Shown: one piece after another, positions 6,896 to 12,081 of the stretch
Numbering within the stretch: position 1 is the stretch's first letter
Layout of the letters: each line of letters opens with the position of its first letter
Notes under the pieces: generated by a model
The model's database searches: none
What the model was told of the DNA's origin: nothing
What the model saw: only the letters and a program-made list of their open reading frames with translations
NCBI GenBank assembly: GCA_964590835.1
Contig: CAZPYD010000020.1
Span: forward strand, 1 to 15,890
From: CAZPYD01 sp964590835
GTDB lineage: Bacteria; Patescibacteriota; Minisyncoccia; JAHISW01; Tagabacteraceae
Length of the DNA stretch: 15,890 nt
Reading direction: 5' to 3'
Translations under genes and position numbers: made by a program

Positions 6896-7192
6896 TTACT
6901 TAGTCAATACTTTTACTTTTGACTTTAAAATTTCAGCTAAGCTGTCTGTTTTTATCTCTAGGTCGTAATGTGATTGTAAATTAAGCCAAAACTGAGGCGA
7001 GGTGCTAAAATATTTACCTAAGCGCAAGGCAGTATCGGCTGTAATAGTTCTTTTGCCATGCACAATCTCATTGATACGGCGCGGAGCAACACCAATATCT
7101 TTAGCCAAGCGATATTGGCTAATTTCGAGAGGTTTTAAGAACTCTTCCATTAATATTTCTCCAGGATGAATTGGTTTATTTTTTTTAGACAT
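6896..7192 (-). CDS. higA: HigA-family antitoxin
   Basis: A 98-residue XRE-type DNA-binding antitoxin with the HigA/VapI signature nearly complete: HPGEILMEEFLKPL at 9-22, a helix-turn-helix at 24-47 (ISQYRLAKDIGVAPRRINEI), GKRTITADTALRLGKYF at 46-62 and SPQFWLNLQSHYDL at 65-78. It should bind and neutralise the HigB ribonuclease encoded just upstream and repress the shared promoter together with it. The toxin-first order is characteristic of higBA. It starts 33 bp after the higB stop. It lies inside the pilus locus, a typical position for a mobile toxin-antitoxin cassette. Confidence 0.93.
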   Translation of the reverse strand: MSKKNKPIHPGEILMEEFLKPLEISQYRLAKDIGVAPRRINEIVHGKRTITADTALRLGKYFSTSPQFWLNLQSHYDLEIKTDSLAEILKSKVKVLTK

Positions 7193-7225
7193 TGGCTTTT
7201 TTGTTAGAACAATCTTTGTTAAAAT

Positions 7226-7507
7226 TTAATGATAATCTGTTATTTCAACATCGTGGGCGTCTCCTTTTGTCCATTTAAAGCATATTCTCCATTGATCGTT
7301 GATTCGAATACTATGTTGTTCTTTTCTTTTGCCTTTTAGCGTTTTTAGGTGATTTGATGGAGGTATGCGCAGATCATTTAATAAAACAGCAGCATTTATC
7401 ATCCAAAGTTTACGCATTGCTATTTTTTGAATTGATTGCGGTAAGTTATGCGAATGTTCCCTTTTGAATATTTTTTGGGTTTCTTTGGATTTGAAGCCTT
7501 TTATCAT
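7226..7507 (-). CDS. higB: HigB-family toxin (RelE-like mRNA interferase)
   Basis: A 93-residue RelE/ParE-superfamily protein of the HigB branch. Family features include GFKSKETQKIF at 4-14, RKLWMINAA at 32-40, the LKTLKGKRKEQHSIRINDQW segment at 54-73, RICFKW at 74-79 and the ending VEITDYH at 87-93. Known HigB toxins cleave mRNA on the ribosome. Catalytic residues are usually basic or aromatic ones in the last two strands and C-terminal tail; R68, R74, D91 and H93 are candidates here. Length is normal, so it looks intact. A consensus promoter with an overlapping inverted repeat lies directly upstream. Confidence 0.92.
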   Translation of the reverse strand: MIKGFKSKETQKIFKREHSHNLPQSIQKIAMRKLWMINAAVLLNDLRIPPSNHLKTLKGKRKEQHSIRINDQWRICFKWTKGDAHDVEITDYH

Positions 7508-7516
7508 AAATTTTTA

Positions 7517-7555
7517 TTACATTTAAATATTAATGTAACGCAATAATATTGTCAA
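7517..7555 (-). promoter_or_regulatory. higBA promoter with overlapping operator palindrome
   Basis: On the minus strand, TTGACA (7550-7555), a 17-bp spacer and TAATAT (7527-7532) form a near-consensus promoter ending about 12 nt before the higB ATG. An inverted repeat, TTACATT (7517-7523) and AATGTAA (7532-7538), covers the -10 box and start site, the expected position for HigBA or HigA autorepression. Confidence 0.7.
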
Positions 7556-7572
7556 GCGTTAATATAAAAAAC

Positions 7573-7600
7573 TAGGGTCAAACACCAAATTTCAAGGCAA
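7573..7600 (+). repeat. Degenerate copy of a GGGTCA-N2-CACC dispersed repeat
   Basis: AGGGTCAAACACCA followed by TTTCA and a CAAAA end. It aligns without gaps over its first 20 or so bases to the copy at 8219-8250 in the same orientation. The two copies bracket the gene at 7674-8108. Confidence 0.4.
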
Positions 7601-7631
7601 AAGAAAAGCCACCTCGTTGTCGAGGTGGCTT
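7600..7631 (-). terminator. Terminator after the CxC orphan gene
   Basis: An 11-bp perfect stem (7606-7616 with 7621-7631) with a 4-nt loop, followed on the minus strand by TTCTTTTG. It isolates the orphan gene from higBA. Confidence 0.85.
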
Positions 7632-7673
7632 AAACGTTTGTGTGTAAATCGTTTTGTCTTTTCTCTTTTCTTT

Positions 7674-8108
7674 TTAGGAAATGAGCTGTTTTATGATTTG
7701 AGCTAATGTTTTTCTACCACCACATTCACACCAGACAATCTTGGCGTCTTTGTTGCCAAATTCTTTAATCATGCGTCGTTTTTTCTCAGAGCTACAATTA
7801 CACATAACATATGTGATCTTTTCCGCTAAAATTCCTGCAGTCTGTCTGATCGCTTCTTCTCCGCCAGTGGCACCGACATACAAATAGATGTGATTCATGT
7901 CGCTTAATGTTACTTGCTTTGCGACAGAAGCCGCGGCTCGTGACCTAGTTTTTCTTTTCTCTTCATCGCTTCCACCACCAGCAGCCCACTTTGATCTATG
8001 GCCATTTTGAGCGATAAAAATTTCTTTATCGTCACATACGAACCTGCCGTTTCTGTATCCCCCTTCACCTATTCTGTTATAAGTGATGATTGCAATTTTT
8101 TCTTTCAT
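7674..8108 (-). CDS. Orphan hypothetical protein with two CxC pairs
   Basis: I place the start at the ATG at 8108, preceded by AGGGAG at good spacing; the frame stays open to 8204 but that part has no SD and a poor leader. The 144-residue product is not from a family I recognise. Alternating strands and helices (KIAIITY at 4-10, HIYLYVGATGGEEAI at 73-87, KITYVMCNCSS at 97-107, AKIVWCECGGRKTLAQII at 122-139) suggest a Rossmann-like or other alpha/beta fold. Two CxC pairs (C103/C105 and C127/C129), each at the end of a strand, could together bind a metal (inference). A glycine/basic stretch near 36-58 may be a disordered loop. No membrane helix. It is the first gene of the accessory island downstream of pilB and has its own terminator. 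Confidence 0.6.
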   Translation of the reverse strand: MKEKIAIITYNRIGEGGYRNGRFVCDDKEIFIAQNGHRSKWAAGGGSDEEKRKTRSRAAASVAKQVTLSDMNHIYLYVGATGGEEAIRQTAGILAEKITYVMCNCSSEKKRRMIKEFGNKDAKIVWCECGGRKTLAQIIKQLIS

Positions 8109-8218
8109 TTTTTTCTCCCTTTCGTTAAGGTTTTTCCTAAAATTAGTCTTTTTCAAGATGCTTAAACTTAAAATAAAAATAACACGATAAATACTTCGTG
8201 TCAATGATTATGTAGAAA

Positions 8219-8272
8219 AATGGGGTCAGGCACCATTTTTCATGGTGAAAACCCTACTTGATTTTCACCATG
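8219..8272 (+). repeat. REP-like element: GGGGTCAGGCACC plus alternative hairpins
   Basis: GGGGTCAGGCACC (8222-8234) is followed by a perfect 11-bp hairpin, CATGGTGAAAA (8241-8251) with TTTTCACCATG (8262-8272). An alternative hairpin, CACCAT (8231-8236) with ATGGTG (8242-8247), shares the middle segment, so the two exclude each other. A conserved short tag beside a hairpin resembles REP sequences mobilised by RAYT/Y1 transposases; no such transposase is in the window. Confidence 0.5.
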
Positions 8273-8278
8273 GAAATT

Positions 8279-8306
8279 AAAAAATGGCCTAGTTAGGCCA
8301 TTTTTT
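8279..8306. terminator. Terminator after pilB
   Basis: A 13-base arm (8279-8291) and its complement (8294-8306) around a minimal loop, with A6 on one side and T6 on the other. It can work in both directions. It follows the pilB stop by 24 bp on the minus strand. Confidence 0.85.
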
Positions 8307-8329
8307 GTTTTGGTGAATTTTGCTTGTGT

Positions 8330-10078
8330 TTACTCTCTTGTCACTCTAAACACCTCTTCTAGGCTGGTTAGGCCCTGGACGCATTTTAGGATACCATCTT
8401 CAAACATAGTTAGCATCCCTTCTTTTTTGGCTTGAGCTTCTATTTGGTCTGAAGATGCATTTTTTACAATAAGTTCTTTTATGGTTTCTGTTACTTGTAA
8501 AACTTCGTGGATACCTACCCTGCTCTTATAACCATCCGGGTTTTCTTCAGTTGGTTTTGGTTTATGGAAATTAATAGTTTCCCAAGTGTCTCCAGGTTTA
8601 ATAGCTTTGGAGTCTTTTAAAATTTGCAACATTCTATCCAGGTCTATTTCTTCGCCTAGTTCGCTCAGTTCTTTCTTATTTAATTTATAAGATTCCCTTT
8701 CCGGTGTTAACTGCCTTAAAAGTCGCTGAGCAATAATAACATTTAAGGTCGAAGCGACCAGGAATGATTCTGCACCCATGTCTAAAAGCCTTGGGATAGC
8801 TCCTGCCGCCGAGTTTGTGTGTAATGTGGACAAAACCAAGTGTCCGGTCAAAGCGGCGTTTACAGCCAAAGCAGCGGTCTCCTGGTCGCGTATCTCACCT
8901 ACCATAATTACGTCCGGGTCTTGCCTAACTAAAGATCGCAACCCTGTAGCAAAAGTGAAACCAATCCCTGGCTTAACCTGAGTTTGGTTTATTCTTGGTA
9001 TTTGGTATTCAATGGGGTCTTCTATAGTACTAATGTTTACTCCGGGAGTATTTAGAATATCTAAAATAGTATAAAGAGTTGTTGTTTTTCCACAACCAGT
9101 TGGACCGGTGGCCAAAATCATACCATGAGGTCTTTTTATTGCTTTGTGTACTATATCTAATTGTTCTCCATGAAAGCCTAGTTTTTCCAGGGTGAAACCC
9201 TTAGCATTTTCGTGTAAAATCCTTAAAACGGCTTTTTCACCGTTGTAAACAGGTAATATAGAAACACGAAAAGAAATTTTTTCTTCTGGTGTTTCTGTTT
9301 TAAATCGTCCATCTTGTGGTAATCTTTTCTCGTCTAGTTTCAGGTTTGAAAGAATCTTGATTCTAGCGATAACAGCGTCGGCTATATCGGGTGGTAAAGA
9401 CATGGCATCGTGTAAAATACCATCTATTCGGTATCTTACTAATATTTCTTTTTCCATTGGTTCTATGTGGATATCACTGGCCCGCTGAATAATGGCATGT
9501 TTTAGTAAAGTGTCTACAATCCTTATTACAGGCAGCTCTTTGGCTATTTTTTTAAGTTCACTTGCGTCAGTTGTTTTTTCTTTTATTTTCAGTGGTGTTA
9601 TTGCTGCGGCGTCTTCTTTAATAATCTCGCCAAATTCGGCTTTTAAGCTTTTGTGATATTGTTGAAGAGCATTTTTTATCGAGTCTCTTGTAGTAAGTCT
9701 GGGTAATATTTTTAGATTAGATTTTTTTTTGATAAAATCTATGGCTTTTAGGTCTTGTGGGTCTAGCATGGCTACTTCCAGTTCATTACCCATTTTTTTA
9801 AAGGAAACAATATTATAAGATTTGGCAATTGGTTCGGGGATATATGATAATATCTTTAAATCTATTTTTTCTTTTTCTAGATTAACAAAAGGAATACCCA
9901 GTATGTGGGCTTGTAAGCGGTATAGATCGTTTTCGGAAATTTTACCTTCTTTTATTAAAAGCTCCCCTAGATCTTTTTTCTCTTTTTCGGCTTTTTTACT
10001 GATTTTTTCTAAATCAGTCTTAGAAATAAGGTCTGAATCTAATAAAAAAGCTTTTAGCTGTTGTGGTTCAACTTGCAT
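8330..10078 (-). CDS. pilB: Type IV pilus assembly ATPase PilB
   Basis: A 582-residue PilB/GspE ATPase. The N-terminal MshEN/GspE-N domain (about 1-145) contains LGELLIKEGKISENDLY and ILGIPFVNLE. The ATPase core follows: SDIHIEP (201-207), RYRIDG, Walker A GPTGCGKTT (325-333), the Asp box TIEDPIEY (351-358), Walker B with DPDVIMVGEIRD (387-398) and the His box STLHTNSAAG (417-426). It hydrolyses ATP at the cytoplasmic face and drives pilin assembly through PilC. The zinc-binding tetracysteine that usually follows QRLxRxL is absent: the sequence reads QRLLRQLTPERESY and no CxxC pair follows. No SD precedes the ATG. The upstream region is a tandem-repeat array, and the pilC partner is 2.2 kb downstream beyond an accessory island. 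Confidence 0.96.
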   Translation of the reverse strand: MQVEPQQLKAFLLDSDLISKTDLEKISKKAEKEKKDLGELLIKEGKISENDLYRLQAHILGIPFVNLEKEKIDLKILSYIPEPIAKSYNIVSFKKMGNELEVAMLDPQDLKAIDFIKKKSNLKILPRLTTRDSIKNALQQYHKSLKAEFGEIIKEDAAAITPLKIKEKTTDASELKKIAKELPVIRIVDTLLKHAIIQRASDIHIEPMEKEILVRYRIDGILHDAMSLPPDIADAVIARIKILSNLKLDEKRLPQDGRFKTETPEEKISFRVSILPVYNGEKAVLRILHENAKGFTLEKLGFHGEQLDIVHKAIKRPHGMILATGPTGCGKTTTLYTILDILNTPGVNISTIEDPIEYQIPRINQTQVKPGIGFTFATGLRSLVRQDPDVIMVGEIRDQETAALAVNAALTGHLVLSTLHTNSAAGAIPRLLDMGAESFLVASTLNVIIAQRLLRQLTPERESYKLNKKELSELGEEIDLDRMLQILKDSKAIKPGDTWETINFHKPKPTEENPDGYKSRVGIHEVLQVTETIKELIVKNASSDQIEAQAKKEGMLTMFEDGILKCVQGLTSLEEVFRVTRE

Positions 10079-10090
10079 GTGCCAAAAAAT

Positions 10091-10470
10091 AAGGAGTGAA
10101 TGATAATGAACGACTATATTTTTTGAGCATCCAGTTTTAATCCGGCAGGATGAAGACTGGGTAACTCTATTTTAAGGAGTGAATGATAATGAACGACTAT
10201 ATTTTTTGAGCATCCAGTTTTAATCCGNNNNNNNNNNNNNNNNNNNNNNNNNNNNNNNNNNNNNNNNNNNNNNNNNNNNNNNNNNNNNNNNNNNNNNNNN
10301 NNNNNNNNNNNNNNNNNNNNNNNNNNNGCAGGATGAAGACTGGGTAACTCTATTTTAAGGAGTGAATGATAAGGAGTGAATGATAATGCGCCAAATTTAA
10401 ATGAAATGAATATTAAATTTGAGCGTCCAGTCTGAGCCTTAGCGAAGACTGGTTACTTTAATAAGTTATT
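10091..10470. repeat. 83-bp tandem repeat array with hairpins in the pilB upstream region
   Basis: Unit 1 is 10091-10173. Unit 2 begins at 10174, is cut by the gap at base 54 and resumes at base 55 after it (10328-10356). A 14-bp stub (10357-10370) and a diverged copy (10371 to about 10470) follow. Each full unit contains AAGGAGTGAATGATAATG, a 6-codon frame (MNDYIF), TTGAGC and an imperfect hairpin from CCAGT to ACTGG. On the minus strand each full unit also carries TATAGT with TTAAAA 16 bp upstream, a possible promoter towards pilB. The 401-bp stretch between pilB and the response-regulator gene holds no protein gene that I can support. Confidence 0.85.
10228..10327. other. Assembly gap (100 N) inside the tandem repeat
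   Basis: Exactly 100 undetermined bases. The flanks join in perfect repeat phase: 54 bases of the unit before the gap plus 29 after make one full 83-bp unit. The true missing length is probably zero or a whole number of units rather than 100. Confidence 0.97.
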
Positions 10471-10479
10471 TATTACTTA

Positions 10480-10866
10480 TTACTTGGTTTTTAATACTTC
10501 TTGGATTTTATCGATTATCTCTGTTATTTTATATTGCGCTTTTACCATATAGGCGCGCACATCAAAATTAGCAGCCCTTTGTATATCAAATTTTTCTTCA
10601 AGGTTGGTTAAGATAATAACCGGTGTGTGTTTTGTTTCTTCTCTTGATCTCATAAATTCCAAAACATCAAAGCCGTCTTTTTTAGGTAAAATTAAATCCA
10701 AAAGAACCAAATCTACTCTTTTTTCTTCGAGCATTTTTATTCCAGATTCACCATCATAAGCACTAAATACCTCAAATCCTTCCTCTTGCAATGAAGAGGT
10801 TATTATTTTTTGCATATTTTCTTCGTCCTCAATAAAGAGTATTCTCTTTTTCTCTGTATCTGTCAT
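10480..10866 (-). CDS. Single-domain response regulator (receiver only)
   Basis: A 128-residue CheY-like receiver. The acidic pair E13-D14, phosphoacceptor D57 (VDLVLLDLILPKKDG), switch T87 (VIILTN) and K109 (AYMVKA) are all present. There is no output domain, so it must act through protein contact; the neighbouring pilus genes make PilB or another pilus component a plausible partner (inference). The start overlaps the stop of the kinase gene by 4 bp (ATGA), showing tight coupling. A further output gene could be missing because of the downstream gap, but the stop codon is clear and the domain is complete. Confidence 0.92.
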   Translation of the reverse strand: MTDTEKKRILFIEDEENMQKIITSSLQEEGFEVFSAYDGESGIKMLEEKRVDLVLLDLILPKKDGFDVLEFMRSREETKHTPVIILTNLEEKFDIQRAANFDVRAYMVKAQYKITEIIDKIQEVLKTK

Positions 10867-11816
10867 GATTCTTTATTAATTTTTACTAAACTAATAGGGA
10901 GGGTAAACCAAAAAGTAGATCCCTTTCCTTCTATGCTTGTAAAATCAATTTTACCCCCAAATGATTCAACAATAGCTTTTGCTAAATAAAGGCCAATACC
11001 CAAGCCGTCGCTTTTATATTTTCTAGAGGTATCGCCGCGATAGAATTTTTTAAAAACATAAGCGAGGTCTTGTTTGGGGATACCTACCCTCTCGTCGCTA
11101 ATAGAAAAACGGATTTTGTTGTCTACGTTTTCAAGAAAAACACTTATTTTGCCACCGTTAGGGCTGTACCTAATAGCGTTATCTATAAGATGGCTGATTA
11201 CAATTCCTATTCTAATCTTGTCTGTTTTTATTTTCACCTCTTTTTGGGGTGGTGAAAAAATTATCTCGGCGTTTATAAGTAAGGCCTCTTTTTGAAATTT
11301 TTCGATAACATTTTCCACCAAGTCAGTAAAAGAAAAAACACTTTTTTCAAAAACCAAGGCGTTGTTTTCTAGGCGGTTTACTTCTAGCATATCGTTTACT
11401 GTTTTTATCATTTTTTCGTTTTGTTCTTCCATTGTTAGTATTGCTTTACGTCCTGTTTCTGCGGTTAGGCTGGCATCTTTTTTGAGTAATAAATCCAATT
11501 GCCATTTTATAGAAGATAGAGGTGTTCTTAGCTGATGGGACATAATGCTGATAAATTCTGATTTTTCTTTAGAGATTTGCGCCATTTTTTCAAAAGATTT
11601 GACTATTATAAAACTAAGGATAAAAAGCAGCGCTGTTACGGCAAAAATAATCAAAAGAACAATAAAAGGGTCAACATAAATTCGTCCTACAAAATAAGCG
11701 GCTAGAATGGAGAAAATAATCACCACTCCCATTATTGTAAAAATAAAAGGAGGACATTCCCAAATGCTAATTTTATATTCATTGCAATATTCCTTTAGGT
11801 TTAAAAATTTGAACAT
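10863..11816 (-). CDS. Membrane sensor histidine kinase
   Basis: A 317-residue kinase. Two membrane helices (about 24-46 and 50-73) are separated by only a few residues, so there is almost no outside sensor domain. The HisKA domain has SEFISIMSHQLRTPL with phosphoacceptor H94. The HATPase domain has the N-box HLIDNAIRYSPNGG (N213), a G1 box DERVGI (241-246), the F-box VFKKFYRGD and the G2 box GLGIGLYLAKAIV (271-283). The G1 box normally reads DxGxGI; here the first glycine is Arg243, which may reduce ATP binding or be a sequence error. It forms a two-component pair with the overlapping receiver gene and heads the pilus block. Its signal is unknown, possibly membrane state. Confidence 0.92.
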   Translation of the reverse strand: MFKFLNLKEYCNEYKISIWECPPFIFTIMGVVIIFSILAAYFVGRIYVDPFIVLLIIFAVTALLFILSFIIVKSFEKMAQISKEKSEFISIMSHQLRTPLSSIKWQLDLLLKKDASLTAETGRKAILTMEEQNEKMIKTVNDMLEVNRLENNALVFEKSVFSFTDLVENVIEKFQKEALLINAEIIFSPPQKEVKIKTDKIRIGIVISHLIDNAIRYSPNGGKISVFLENVDNKIRFSISDERVGIPKQDLAYVFKKFYRGDTSRKYKSDGLGIGLYLAKAIVESFGGKIDFTSIEGKGSTFWFTLPISLVKINKES

Positions 11817-11842
11817 GGTAGTGATTTTTATTAAGTATTTTT

Positions 11843-11851
11843 ATTATATCA
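11843..11851 (-). promoter_or_regulatory. Extended -10 promoter for the kinase/regulator genes
   Basis: On the minus strand TGATATAAT, a consensus extended -10 (TGnTATAAT), lies about 27 bp before the kinase ATG. The -35 region is weak, as is usual for extended -10 promoters. A small palindrome (TTGTG-N5-CACAA at 11882-11896) lies between this and the divergent nusA promoter. Confidence 0.55.
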
Positions 11852-11909
11852 AACTTTGAGTATATTTGGAAAATAAAATAATTGTGTAATCCACAAGTGA
11901 AACTAAACC

Positions 11910-11938
11910 TTGCATAAAATTAAAAAACAATTTATACT
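11910..11938 (+). promoter_or_regulatory. nusA: nusA promoter
   Basis: TTGCAT (11910-11915), a 17-bp spacer and TATACT (11933-11938). The predicted start near 11945 gives a leader of about 137 nt that holds a hairpin (AGTCCGTT at 11954-11961 with AACGGACT at 11971-11978, then TTATTATT) and a larger foldback at 11996-12072. Confidence 0.7.
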
Positions 11939-11995
11939 TTTAAATAAGTTAGCAGTCCGTTCAGAAATGAAACGGACTTTATTATTAACTTAATG

Positions 11996-12072
11996 CGATA
12001 CCAATATACTAATGCATACTAATAATACTAATTTAAATTCGTATTATTAGTATAATTCGTATATTAGCATCG
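11996..12072 (+). repeat. 77-bp imperfect palindrome in the nusA leader
   Basis: Two arms of about 33 nt (11996-12028 and 12040-12072) pair with about five mismatches around an AT loop; the inner 13 bp (ATACTAATAATAC against its complement) are perfect. The arms consist of short ATACTAAT/ATACGAAT-type words. The structure ends 9 bases before the nusA ATG, which has no SD. Confidence 0.7.
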
Positions 12073-12081
12073 ATAAAAAAT

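Noticed and set aside
8109..8204. N-terminal extension of the CxC protein to 8204
   Set aside because: A well-placed SD precedes the ATG at 8108, and the upstream frame is a short basic/hydrophobic stretch without an SD.
10091..10470. CRISPR array
   Set aside because: The repeats are 83 bp, directly adjacent with no unique spacers, and no cas genes are present.
11882..11902. CCACAAGTGAAAC near 11.9 kb as a parS site or DnaA box
   Set aside because: Only a half-site matches parS, with wrong spacing of the other half, and TAATCCACA alone is a weak DnaA match in AT-rich DNA.
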